Source: an uncultured bacterium (GTDB taxonomy: Bacteria; Cyanobacteriota; Vampirovibrionia; Gastranaerophilales; Gastranaerophilaceae). From it: 64,000 nt of DNA. Location of the stretch: positions 1-64,000 of the forward strand of contig CASFTJ010000007.1 of NCBI GenBank assembly GCA_949297715.1. Reading direction: 5' to 3'. Made by a program: the position numbers and the translations under genes. Positions 25,920 to 36,147 of this stretch are shown here, piece by piece. How positions within the stretch are numbered: the first letter of the stretch is position 1; every line of letters starts with the position of its first letter. Under the pieces are notes generated by a model. That model worked only from the letters and a program-made list of their open reading frames with translations, was not told the origin of the DNA and ran no database searches.

Positions 25920-26160
25920 CAGAACATCCTTGCAGAGTAAATATCCAAATACGATAACGGCATAGTTGAAAAAAAATTTAAATAATATTGGGATTTGTAA
26001 CGAATTATTAACATATTTTGTCTTTATAAGCTCTATTATGGTGTTTAAAAAGTTACAACAAGATTTATGATATTTTTAAAGATAAACCCGAATAATAAAA
26101 TTTAAGAATTAAGAAATTAAATTCAACAATAGCAATAAAAACATAAGCAAAAGAAAAGAC

Positions 26161-26189
26161 TTGATTTTAAAAAATGTTTATAGTAGATT
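26161..26189 (+). promoter_or_regulatory. Plus-strand promoter upstream of the tRNA-Ile region
   Basis: TTGATT (26161-26166) and TAGATT (26184-26189) are 17 bases apart. It would transcribe the broken small gene and the tRNA-derived repeats toward tRNA-Ile, 460 bases downstream. No other promoter close to the tRNA is obvious. Confidence 0.45.
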
Positions 26190-26221
26190 AGATTTTGCGA
26201 GCGGGCAAAATTGTTTGCCAA

Positions 26222-26400
26222 ATGCCTAAGACACTTTCCGAAAAGCAAAAGAAAAGACAGAGGGTGTTTTGGATTGAAAATAAGAATAAGCAGATAGTCA
26301 ATGCTAAGTTTTGAAAGATTGGATTAAAGATAGTTAGACACAGTCTTCAAAAGGTTTGCGAAGGAGCAGATGTTCCGGATTATAAATTGGCTGTTGCTTC

Positions 26401-26410
<10 letters not shown>
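26222..26410 (+). pseudogene. Broken small gene before tRNA-Ile
   Basis: An ATG frame reads MPKTLSEKQKKRQRVFWIEN and reaches a TGA at 26312 after 30 codons. The same frame continues KIGLKIVRHSLQKVCEGADV and ends inside the first tRNA-derived repeat at 26410. Both parts look protein-like, basic and then mixed, so this is probably a short gene with a nonsense mutation whose end was replaced by tRNA sequence. No family is recognised. The interval 25920-26220 upstream holds only AT-rich DNA and the promoter at 26161. Confidence 0.4.
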
Positions 26411-28308
<1,898 letters not shown>

Positions 28309-28746
28309 AATCTGAACTCCTTAGAATTTTCTGAACTTCTTTTTTTCATTTTTACTCATTTTCCCAAAAAGTAAAGTGAGGATTCCGGACGATTTCCCGC
28401 TAAGGAAATCCGAAAATAACTGGGCTGAAAGCAATAGAAACCTACTCAAATTTGCAAAATGGTTCATAAAAATTTACGAAATCCAGTAATAGAGTACATC
28501 TAAGGTAAAAATCATGTCGAAAAAGAAAATTTGTAAGATTTTCTCACAAAAGTGTAGTTTGTGTAGTCTATTGGCTAAAACTCACTCAAATTAAGCCTTT
28601 TAGAAGTTTGTGGACTGTAACTTTTGTGTTGTCATCGGGTTGTTTTGGTGTCGTTTTGGCAAAGAAAAACCGCACAAGTAATTTGTGCGGCTGAAAATTC
28701 AGATAAAAAATCTAAACTTCATACAAGACAATAAATAGGAAGAACA
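28309..28746. other. 438-bp intergenic interval between two recombinases
   Basis: No convincing gene. A 26-codon frame from about 28514 (MSKKKICKIFSQKCSLCSLL) has no ribosome site. The interval ends with a hairpin terminator at 28661-28690. Sequence just before 28600 is rich in AAGTGTAG/TGTGTAG repeats. It is a plausible place for an attachment site of one of the two recombinases, but no perfect palindrome with a core dinucleotide is evident. Confidence 0.4.
28661..28690 (-). terminator. Terminator of the second recombinase
   Basis: CCGCACAA and TTGTGCGG form an 8-bp GC-rich stem with a 5-base loop. On the minus strand TTTTTCTTT follows. Confidence 0.75.
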
Positions 28747-30224
28747 CTATCTTCGTCTAATCTTACGAAATGCAGATTTGAAGGTCATTTTTAGACCATT
28801 CTCATCACATTTGAAGATGTTTGTCACCAATTCAAGAACTTGTCGTTTTGTGGTGGGATCAAAGCCAGTATAGACATCATAAAGTCGCTTTGTGAACGTT
28901 TCAGTTACCTTAGATTTCACCGTTTCAATCTGTTTTTCTGTCGCAAGTATTTGTGTGTCCAAATCACCATATTTTTCCTGAATAGCACTCATTTTGTCGT
29001 TAATATATTTCTCATCAGTAATACCATTTTTGACTACCTTTTCCATAACACCCTGTTCACTGTGATATTTGCGGCTAATATTGCGTTTCAGGGTGGATAA
29101 ATTCTGCGACATACCAGAAATCTCATTTTTCAAGCCTTCGGCTATAATTTCATCAGGAATAAGCCCCAAACGTATCTCTTTGAGATAAGTATTAACATCA
29201 TCATCAATCGACACTTCCCTAACAAAAACTTTTTCCTTGCATTTTGGATTCATACAGCGGTAATACACATACTTTTTGCCATTCGGTTTCATTTTGATGT
29301 CTTGAGTTAGATAATGCTCGCAATTTGCACAGGTAAGCAGGTTAGAATAAAATTCTTTGTATCTGCGTGAGGCTTTTGGGGCTGATTTGAGGAGTTTTTG
29401 GACTTTCTCAAATAGTTCATCGGATATAATAGCATCATGCGTACCGTTCACATATTCATCAGCCTTTTTCACATAGTATTTGCCAGTATAAAAAAGATTT
29501 CTCAATATTGAATCCAATGTACTTGGCGGTATTTTCATATCAGGTTGAAGTTCATACATAAAACCCTGTTCAAACAATTCATTTGCAACCTCAGGAACAG
29601 AGTAATTTCCTGTTGCATACAATTCAAAAGCTTTGCGAACAAAATTGGCACGACTGTCTATAATAACAGCTCTGCCAAGTTCATTGTCATTCATATAGCC
29701 ATAAGGCGATTTTGTAGCTCTGTAACCGCTCAAATTTTTGGCAATAATACCAGCATTGCACCTCTGCCTATCCAAACGCACACGATTGTTAGAAAAAGCT
29801 ATTTCCATATCAAATAGCATAAAATCAGCAGGATCAACGGGATTTTGCATAATACGATTAGGAACGACAAGCACAACGATAATTCCATAGTCTTCAATCA
29901 ATTCTTTGATGATCCGTCTGCTCCATTTCTTGTGAGCCTGTCAGCATAGGCACATACAAGTACCTTTGCCTTACCCTCTTTCAACATTTGAACCATTTTG
30001 TTGAATTTAGGTCTTTTGTTACCTTTCATAGCACTAACATTTTCAATAAATTTCTCAACAATATTCATTTTGTAGCCGTTGCAAAAAGTTTCGCACAATT
30101 CCTTTTGGTCCTCTATAGATGTACCTTTTTCTTGGTCTTTGCTTGAAACCCTGCAATAGTAGATACAATCAAGTGATGTAAGATTTTTCCATTTGTTTAA
30201 TATGTCTTTGTAATTAAATATCAT
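28747..30224 (-). pseudogene. Second large serine recombinase, disrupted by a frameshift
   Basis: Two frames together encode a full large serine recombinase. The first part (30224-29898) starts MIFNYKDILN and contains the resolvase core IYYCRVSSKDQEKGTSIEDQ with Ser27, and CAYADRLTRNGADG before it stops at TGA. The second part (to 28747) continues KELIEDYGIIVVLVVP and carries the recombinase domain SPYGYMNDNELG, a zinc ribbon (CANCEHYL..CMNPKC) and a coiled coil. They join in the -1 frame at about 29910. A single missing base explains it. No slippery heptamer is seen, so programmed frameshifting is unlikely. AAAGGAG precedes the ATG at 30224. Confidence 0.82.
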
Positions 30225-30315
30225 AATAATTTGTTCTCCTTTTGGTTCTATGTGTACAAGAAAACTTCCATTGCATAAGACTATGCAGTGAAAGTTTTTG
30301 AAATTTTTGCCGAGG

Positions 30316-32004
30316 TTAGTCCTCATCATCACCTCTATTTGCAGGATTTGCAAGCCAGTAATTTTTCTGAATTTTTATTTCTTCCAGTAAGTAATCATTA
30401 TCGGAAACATCAATAGAGATAGCCCTATTCAAGCCTTTCATAACAACTGTTTTTGTATTAAAACGTTTATCATTTGCAACTAATAGCCTAAATTGAGCGG
30501 GTGACATAATATTTTGTGGATTTGCAACATTAAATTTCTCAATATACCTGTTAAGATTAAGCCGTAAAATAGTACCATGGATCAATTTGTAGTCTTGTCC
30601 ATAATCAAGTTTGTCAGCGTCAATCAAACGAGTGATGTCATTCAGAATAATATCAGAGGATTTGACTTCGGTATTCAAGTAACTTTGATATATTGTATTG
30701 TAATCAATAGCTATTTTTTGCCAGTTCACAAGTTCATATCCAAGAATATGATTAATGATTACCCACATTGTGCAAGATGTTGCAATACAGAATAAATGTC
30801 GTTTCCCAGATAGATTTGTCAAGGTACATAATGTTGCATATACATTATTGTAGATTGCAGGAATTTGCGACTTACATTGGAAAATTAATGGTAATATTAG
30901 TGATAATTCTTTGCGTGCTTCGGGGTGAAAATATTCAAAGCCCGATAAATCAAAATCATCTTTTTTCACATATGCAAATAATACCCTAGATAACAATTGT
31001 GGTGTTGGATTTTTCCAAAATTCATTTGCAGTTGCAACAATATTGGTGTGCACTTCAATTTTGTCAATACCATCTTTTTTGCCCCGTTCTCTTGAGAGAC
31101 CGTAAAAGCTGTTTTTCACGATTGGTTCAAGCTTATTTAGTATATCCAATAGTAAATCATCTACAAAAGCAGGAATATTTCTACGAGCTTGAATACTTTT
31201 CGATATTGCATAAACTGTAGAGTTGCCCACAGTATGCATTGAATTGTCAGGTAAACCATAAATAGCTGAAATAAAGTCCATAATAGTACTTTTTCCTGAT
31301 TCATAAGCTCCAAACAAGAAAATACTTGGCATACATCCAGTAATACCCATAAAAACATCACGCATAGAGATTGCAAGAGCTCCTCCTACGCATAACAATA
31401 CATCAGAACTATTAAATGTTTTCACAAATTGTGGCATTGCTTTTTGCATAATCTCTAAACTTGTTTTTGTACTTGGATAAATCATTGGAATACAAGGATT
31501 TTTCACATCTACTAACGAATTCTCCATGCACTTATAGTCTTTTTCAGGTATGTACTTTGTAGCCATAAAAAGTTGGTTTGTTTGGTATAGAAAAAAAGCA
31601 TTTCCATAAACATAACAATTAACCTGATGACCAGCATGTGCATATTGTACCTTGCATATGGATTGGTCTCGTAATTGTTGTTGTAACCTTTCCAACCCGT
31701 ACTTTTTGAACGAGATTTTCGTGCCTACAAATTGTTTTCCAATTTTCAGATTAAGTCCTCGACTGTCAATCAAATCTTCCTGTTCAAGTTCAACTAGGGC
31801 TTGTGCAGGATTTTTGCCACCGATAATTGCCAGCACAATAAACTTTTCAAAACAGACCTGAGGTTTGCTCATCATATCAACAACTCGAAGAAGATATCGA
31901 GGATGTATCTCAATCGTAGGTGTAGAAGAGTTTGCATGTAAAGCTTGTTGTTCTTCCGTCATTACTTCTTGTGTTATCTGTTGTTTTTGATTTTCGTTAT
32001 TCAT
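30316..32004 (-). CDS. Mobile-element P-loop ATPase (primase/helicase-like)
   Basis: A 562-residue protein with a Walker A motif FLFGAYESGKSTIMDFISAI near residue 232 and FVDDLLLD as a candidate Walker B near 280. NANEFWKN-type sensor residues (TANEFWK) follow near 320. The fold suggests an SF3 or DUF927-like ATPase of the kind found with plasmid and integrative-element primases, though the exact family is not certain. No primase zinc finger is visible. The ATG overlaps the last 8 bases of the upstream 39-aa gene, so the two are translationally coupled. It lies between that small gene and the recombinase pseudogene, in the same orientation. Confidence 0.65.
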   Translation of the reverse strand: MNNENQKQQITQEVMTEEQQALHANSSTPTIEIHPRYLLRVVDMMSKPQVCFEKFIVLAIIGGKNPAQALVELEQEDLIDSRGLNLKIGKQFVGTKISFKKYGLERLQQQLRDQSICKVQYAHAGHQVNCYVYGNAFFLYQTNQLFMATKYIPEKDYKCMENSLVDVKNPCIPMIYPSTKTSLEIMQKAMPQFVKTFNSSDVLLCVGGALAISMRDVFMGITGCMPSIFLFGAYESGKSTIMDFISAIYGLPDNSMHTVGNSTVYAISKSIQARRNIPAFVDDLLLDILNKLEPIVKNSFYGLSRERGKKDGIDKIEVHTNIVATANEFWKNPTPQLLSRVLFAYVKKDDFDLSGFEYFHPEARKELSLILPLIFQCKSQIPAIYNNVYATLCTLTNLSGKRHLFCIATSCTMWVIINHILGYELVNWQKIAIDYNTIYQSYLNTEVKSSDIILNDITRLIDADKLDYGQDYKLIHGTILRLNLNRYIEKFNVANPQNIMSPAQFRLLVANDKRFNTKTVVMKGLNRAISIDVSDNDYLLEEIKIQKNYWLANPANRGDDED

Positions 32005-32116
32005 GGCAGACCTCCTCTACAATATTGTGTACGATAATTCGTACGAGGTCTGTTAACATTTGTTTTTCATCAGAAGTAAAATCTGATAACAGTAACAACT
32101 TCTTTTTGTAATCCAT
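31997..32116 (-). CDS. 39-aa protein coupled to the P-loop ATPase
   Basis: A small frame, MDYKKKLLLLSDFTSDEKQM then LTDLVRIIVHNIVEEVCHE, is preceded by AAGGAGATCAAAC, an excellent ribosome site. It ends inside the start of the ATPase gene with an 8-base overlap. The sequence looks like a single acidic-ended helix. Small coupled genes of this kind often supply a regulator or helper of the following ATPase. No homologue is recognised. Confidence 0.6.
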   Translation of the reverse strand: MDYKKKLLLLSDFTSDEKQMLTDLVRIIVHNIVEEVCHE

Positions 32117-32464
32117 GTTTGATCTCCTTATTGCCGTAAATACTACACAATATGAGACAAACTCTGACCACTATTTTGCAACTTCTAATAAATACTCGGC
32201 AAGTACTCAATGTAGACGTTAGCAGTGAGTCAATACTAAAGCACACAACAAATAAACTACACATGTAGCCTCTTTGGATATGTACTCTGCATATTGTTAT
32301 ACTCACTGCGTCTATACCAAGCAATAAAACTCAATAAAATAAGACGAGAAAACTGTATAAATTCTCAATATGTTGAGTTTGTCATAGGTTCACAAGAACC
32401 AATGACAACAATATATCAAGATTTCGTTTTTAGCAAGGAAAAATTAAGAAAAGTTAAGAATAAG
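32117..32464. other. 348-bp regulatory-looking gap
   Basis: This gap lies upstream of the 39-aa gene and downstream of the secreted TPR gene; both are transcribed leftward. It holds no credible gene on either strand. It contains the inverted repeat at 32379 and several TTG/TATAAT-like boxes, of which none is decisive. Confidence 0.4.
32379..32408. repeat. Near-perfect inverted repeat (candidate terminator or operator)
   Basis: TTGTCATAGGTTC and GAACCAATGACAA pair over 12 of 13 positions with loop ACAA. It lies 57 bases past the TPR gene stop (which reads leftward), but has no T-run on that strand, so an operator or RNA structure is as likely as a terminator. Confidence 0.6.
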
Positions 32465-32953
32465 TCACATGCAATAATCACCAAACTCGCAACGCATCTC
32501 GATAGCTTCATCATAGGCTTGTTCAGCTTTTTGTGCATTTTCAGTATCACCTATGGACTCAAAAAGTTCTTTGGCTTCATAGTAACTATCAATTGCTTCT
32601 CGGTATTTTCCCTGTTTAAGATAAATATTCCCTTGTGAAAATTTAGATTTGGCAGAGAAAGCAGTACCTTCATTATTTTTAGAAGATTCATAATAGTTAT
32701 TTGTGTTTTGTGAATCATAATAAGAGTTTTGTTGCACAGGTTGTTGTGTTGTCTGTGGCAATTCTGCTGGCTGATTATTTTCTCTTTCTTGTTTTTGAGC
32801 GTTTGTTTGATTAACTTGACCTCGTAACCTATTGACATCTGAAAGAACATCTATACCACTTCTAATTCCATAAAAAATACTGTTCATATCACTTGCATAA
32901 CAGTAATTCCCAGATAATAGTATAAGTAAAGATATTATTATCAAATTTTTCAT
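32465..32953 (-). CDS. Secreted TPR protein
   Basis: The product of 162 residues starts with a signal peptide, MKNLIIISLLILLSGNYCYA, cleaved after YA. A Gln/Asn-rich linker (NNQPAELPQTTQQPVQQNSY) follows, then one to two TPR-like helical units (AKSKFSQGNIYLKQGKYREA and EAKELFESIGDTENAQKAEQ). The chain ends MRCEFGDYCM. The ATG at 32953 is preferred, because GGGG before it and the signal peptide begin there; a longer frame to 33019 would bury the signal. It lies 13 bases after the neighbouring TPR gene and shares a Cys-x(n)-G-x-C end with it. It may be a periplasmic adaptor of the island's envelope cluster. Confidence 0.7.
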   Translation of the reverse strand: MKNLIIISLLILLSGNYCYASDMNSIFYGIRSGIDVLSDVNRLRGQVNQTNAQKQERENNQPAELPQTTQQPVQQNSYYDSQNTNNYYESSKNNEGTAFSAKSKFSQGNIYLKQGKYREAIDSYYEAKELFESIGDTENAQKAEQAYDEAIEMRCEFGDYCM

Positions 32954-32966
32954 AATTTTTATCCCC

Positions 32967-33848
32967 TTAGTAACAGTATCCATTTGGTCGGTTGCATTCC
33001 AACTCTGCAACATAATCAAAATATCTAAAACATTCGTCGGCTTTTTCGTAATTCCCTAGCAATTCATAAAGCTCTTTCGCCATCCAGGCACTATCCATTG
33101 CTTTTCGATACTCTTTATTTTTAGTATAAATTTCTGCTATGCTAATTCTTGCAAGAGCAATTTGTTTTTTGTCAGAACTATAGTGGATTACCTGATTAAA
33201 GTCATATAGAGCTTTATCATATTCAGCAAGTTTTGTTTGGTAAATATATCCTCTATTAAGATAAGCAGTAGCAAAATCATTTTTCAAATTGATTGTTTTT
33301 GTGAAAGTTTCCACCGCTTCTTTGTTTCGGTCAAGGTTCATCAGAACTAAACTTTTTCTAAACCAATTTTCATAATTATTTGGTTTCAATGTTAGTAAAA
33401 TATCGCATACAGTTAGTGCCTCATTGTATTTTTTTGCAGTATACAAGGTTAAGTTTTTCTTGGCAAATTCAGCATGTGTTTTTTGAGCAGTTTTCAGATC
33501 AAATTTTACCGCTGCTTCTATTAGATTTTTGCTTTTTGCCAATTGGTTCATATTCAATGCACTAACAGCTATATCTGAAAGTTCCTGACTATATTTTTCA
33601 AAGTTCTTAGTTTTTGTTTTTGCAACTAAGTCAAAAAGAACCTTTGCCGTTTTAGTATCGTTATTTTCTATTTCTTTAAGACCTTTTGCGAATATCTCTT
33701 TCGATAGGTCGGTGTTTTTGTCAAAATTCAATGCATTTGCTATTTCTATAATTTGGACAGCTTTAGCTGTTTCTCCTACATATACACTTTTGATACTGTT
33801 ATCAACAAGAATATTGCAAATTGTAGGCAATGAAAATAAAATTGACAC
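32967..33848 (-). CDS. Membrane-tethered TPR protein, start uncertain
   Basis: The frame encodes about 293 residues with TPR units: ENWFRKSLVLMNLDRNKEAV, FATAYLNRGYIYQTKLAEYD and IALARISIAEIYTKNKEYRK. It ends LECNRPNGYCY. A GTG start at 33848 has AGGA directly against it, a poor spacing. In the same frame the DNA upstream encodes a basic stretch and a strong membrane helix (KPKQKKNPAKFIVITLVLLC), with no ATG, GTG or TTG before the TAA of the preceding gene at 33933. Either a rare ATT start is used, or the TAA broke a longer protein. The chain lies between the lipoprotein gene and the secreted TPR gene. Confidence 0.6.
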   Translation of the reverse strand: MSILFSLPTICNILVDNSIKSVYVGETAKAVQIIEIANALNFDKNTDLSKEIFAKGLKEIENNDTKTAKVLFDLVAKTKTKNFEKYSQELSDIAVSALNMNQLAKSKNLIEAAVKFDLKTAQKTHAEFAKKNLTLYTAKKYNEALTVCDILLTLKPNNYENWFRKSLVLMNLDRNKEAVETFTKTINLKNDFATAYLNRGYIYQTKLAEYDKALYDFNQVIHYSSDKKQIALARISIAEIYTKNKEYRKAMDSAWMAKELYELLGNYEKADECFRYFDYVAELECNRPNGYCY

Positions 33849-33932
33849 TCCTATAATGCATAAAAGAACAAGAGTAATGACTATAAACTTTGCAGGATTT
33901 TTCTTCTGTTTTGGTTTAACAATGGTTTTTGT

Positions 33933-34709
33933 TTATGTCGTAGTAGTTTGTTTTTTCCGTGCAGTGTTCGCAAAAAATTCTTTAGATTTTGCTAAAATTA
34001 CACTAAAATCAAAATTTCCTTTACCTGAGTTAAGAAGATATAAAGTTAACAGTAATAAAACAATAACAGTAGCGATGATTGCACCCCAGTTTAGCATATA
34101 AAATTCAATGTTAATGGGATTAACTGCAGTATAGTCAATTTTCCAAACATAAATATTTTGGTTATCTGCGTCTTTGATTTCTGTATTTGATTTAACTCCT
34201 TTAGCCTGTGAAGGAACTTGAATTCGAATTTTAGATGAAATAAGGCTATTAGGATTTACACTGCTGTCATATGATTTAACATCTTCAGGTTTCATAATCT
34301 GACCGCTTAAAAGATATTTTTTGAATAATAGATAATTTTTGACTATTAAAACTCCTATATCAGCATTTTGGGCTGTAATAAAGCCTATCTGTTCAACTTT
34401 TTTAGCTCTAGATAGATTTTTACAAATTTCTATTCTTTTGTTGCCGACACCGTCATTACTATCTACCTCTTGAACTTCTGTTTCAACGTTAATTCCGTCA
34501 ATCAGAGTTTCTGTATCTTTAGTTAAATCATCATTTGAGGTACTGTTATCAGAATATGCCATTAACTCTCTAGGGAAAAGTACAGTTGTTTCAACTTTCA
34601 TGTTGTCATGATTATCAAAGTTAATTGTGTTATCAGCCTTAATACAACCAGTAGATATAATTGTTATTCCAAATAGTAAAATCACATAAGATAAAATATT
34701 CTTTTTCAT
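33933..34709 (-). CDS. Lipoprotein with a C-terminal membrane helix
   Basis: The 258-residue product begins MKKNILSYVILLFGITIIST and then GC, a lipoprotein signal (lipobox ISTGC). The middle is a soluble, Ser/Asp-rich domain. Near the end, NWGAIIATVIVLLLLTLYLL is a second membrane segment followed by a basic tail ending ARKKQTTTT. A lipid anchor at one end and a transmembrane helix at the other is unusual. AAAGG before the ATG at 34709 marks the start. The TAA stop is in the same frame as the following TPR gene, so both may once have been one protein. No family is recognised. Confidence 0.65.
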   Translation of the reverse strand: MKKNILSYVILLFGITIISTGCIKADNTINFDNHDNMKVETTVLFPRELMAYSDNSTSNDDLTKDTETLIDGINVETEVQEVDSNDGVGNKRIEICKNLSRAKKVEQIGFITAQNADIGVLIVKNYLLFKKYLLSGQIMKPEDVKSYDSSVNPNSLISSKIRIQVPSQAKGVKSNTEIKDADNQNIYVWKIDYTAVNPINIEFYMLNWGAIIATVIVLLLLTLYLLNSGKGNFDFSVILAKSKEFFANTARKKQTTTT

Positions 34710-34725
34710 TATTAACCTTTCTTTT

Positions 34726-35295
34726 TTAGAGTTTAATTGAAACAGTATCACTAAAGAATGTGCCGTCTTGGAATTCTATCGTAAAATTTTTATTTTCAGG
34801 AATTTTAAAAAATAAAGTAACAACTTTGTTCAGACCAGGATTAAGCACATTTTGTCTTGAGTTCACAATTTCAACTAAATTTCTATATGTCCCACCTTCA
34901 TAAATTGCTCCATCGGCGTCAAGAAGACGCACTCTCATTTTTGTTGGATAATATGGTTCCTTTCCATTATTTTTAACCTCAACATTAACAATAAGTACAA
35001 GAGAATCCCCTGTTGACTGAATCCCAGCTTGTCTAAGTGCAAATTCATTAGTAATTCGTTTACCAACTATTTTGAAAGCAATGCCATTATGAGTTTCATT
35101 TTTAATAACCTCTATTTTTTCAGATGTTTTTTCTTCTTCCATTACTTTTTTTAAATCTTCGGGGAAAAATATTGCACTAATAACAAAACAAATCATAGGG
35201 ATTATAAAAAATACCACACATAGACATCCTAAGCATGAGCAACAACCACTATAGGTATCTTCTTCATTAGTACTTACTTTGTTTTCATCAGGCAT
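34726..35295 (-). CDS. Cysteine-rich single-pass membrane protein with DUF4352-like domain
   Basis: The first 60 residues hold SGCCSCLGCLC, a dense cysteine cluster, then a hydrophobic helix (VVFFIIPMICFVISAIFFP). Residues 70-189 are a beta-sandwich-like domain: GIAFKIVGKRITNEF, SLVLIVNVEVKNNGKEPYYP, RVRLLDADGAIYEGG and NPGLNKVVTLFFKIPE. These match the telomerase-binding or DUF4352 immunoglobulin-like fold, found outside the membrane in Gram-positive and some other bacteria. The cysteines may be acylated or bind metal. The ATG at 35295 is likely; the upstream in-frame ATG at 35328 has no ribosome site. It is first of four minus-strand envelope genes. Confidence 0.65.
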   Translation of the reverse strand: MPDENKVSTNEEDTYSGCCSCLGCLCVVFFIIPMICFVISAIFFPEDLKKVMEEEKTSEKIEVIKNETHNGIAFKIVGKRITNEFALRQAGIQSTGDSLVLIVNVEVKNNGKEPYYPTKMRVRLLDADGAIYEGGTYRNLVEIVNSRQNVLNPGLNKVVTLFFKIPENKNFTIEFQDGTFFSDTVSIKL

Positions 35296-35335
35296 TATGA
35301 ATTTTATCCAAATAATAACCAAAAACATAATACAC

Positions 35336-35365
35336 GTAAACCATAAATTTGTAAATGTGGTTTAC
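35336..35365. promoter_or_regulatory. Operator-like inverted repeat in the divergent intergenic region
   Basis: GTAAACCA and TGGTTTAC are perfect 8-base arms 14 bases apart. It lies between the divergent starts of the cysteine-rich membrane gene and the MerR-like gene. A -10-like TATAAT is at 35413-35418 with TTGTCG 20 bases upstream of it, a long spacing like that used by MerR regulators. It is a candidate binding site for the MerR-like protein. Confidence 0.5.
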
Positions 35366-35459
35366 ATAAATCAAGAATTTAGTCTTTTGTCGAATATCTA
35401 CATGCAAATAGCTATAATTTGCCTTGTGTATTATCATTAAAAGGATATGAGGGTAAAAT

Positions 35460-35819
35460 ATGGTACTCAAGAACAAGTTTGAGAAAGATGAACCAATACT
35501 GACAACTAGCATTGTAGCTGAAAGATTAGGAATAACTCCTGACAGGCTAAGAACATACGACACAGAAAAGCTGATCAATACCCAGAGGGTAAAAACAGGC
35601 AAAGTTCAGAAAAGACTCTACAGCTTGTACGATGTTGAGTGGCTTCAATGCCTTAGAATACTTGTCAAAGAACATAAAATGAGCATATCTTCAATCAAAA
35701 TTCTTCTGCAAATCCTATACAAAAATCCCTCAACTATATTGCCAAAGAATGAAATCGGTGAAGTTCTTCACGAGATGACCATAAATCCGAATTTCAAACC
35801 AGTGGTAAAGAACTTCTAA
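35460..35819 (+). CDS. MerR-like transcriptional regulator
   Basis: A 119-residue protein with a winged helix-turn-helix: EPILTTSIVAERLGITPDRL, then RTYDTEKLINTQRVK as the wing and YSLYDVEWLQCLRILVKEHK as the helical linker. This is the MerR family layout but without a C-terminal metal- or drug-binding domain, so it is a minimal member. It is divergent from the four-gene envelope cluster, with the inverted repeat between them, and probably controls that cluster or itself. AAAGGATATGAGGG precedes the ATG. Confidence 0.75.
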   Translation: MVLKNKFEKDEPILTTSIVAERLGITPDRLRTYDTEKLINTQRVKTGKVQKRLYSLYDVEWLQCLRILVKEHKMSISSIKILLQILYKNPSTILPKNEIGEVLHEMTINPNFKPVVKNF

Positions 35820-36147
35820 GAAAAATTTGTGTTTTGTGTTCAAAAAGCATAGTCTCTGTAGTCAAAAGCTAAAAGTCAGAGCTGTTAACAGATTTCAACC
35901 ATGCGCTATTGTGTAGTTTTTCTGTTGTTAGAATGAAGTAAAAGTGCAGTTTCAAGGATAAAATCTCTAAAACACTTAGAAAACCTTTCTAAAAAACAGA
36001 TAGAATTAATAAATTATTAAAATAATCCTTGTTACAATATCATATTATAGATTTACATTAGAAATCCGAAAGTATGATTTAGATAATAAGCTTAACTCCA
36101 ATCATTACTAATTACTTTACTTATATGATGTTCGAAGAATCGATTTA
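35820..36147. other. 328-bp AT-rich gap
   Basis: No gene found. TTGTTA with TATTAT-like boxes near 36030-36060 could be the promoter of the STAS-HATPase gene. The remainder holds nothing I can name. Confidence 0.4.

Noticed and set aside
29890-29930. Programmed -1 frameshift in the second recombinase
   Set aside because: No slippery heptamer or following stem is present; a simple mutation or sequencing error is more likely.
33712-34101. Plus-strand 129-aa frame over the TPR-lipoprotein junction
   Set aside because: It is the reverse of hydrophobic coding sequence; no ribosome site and poor composition.
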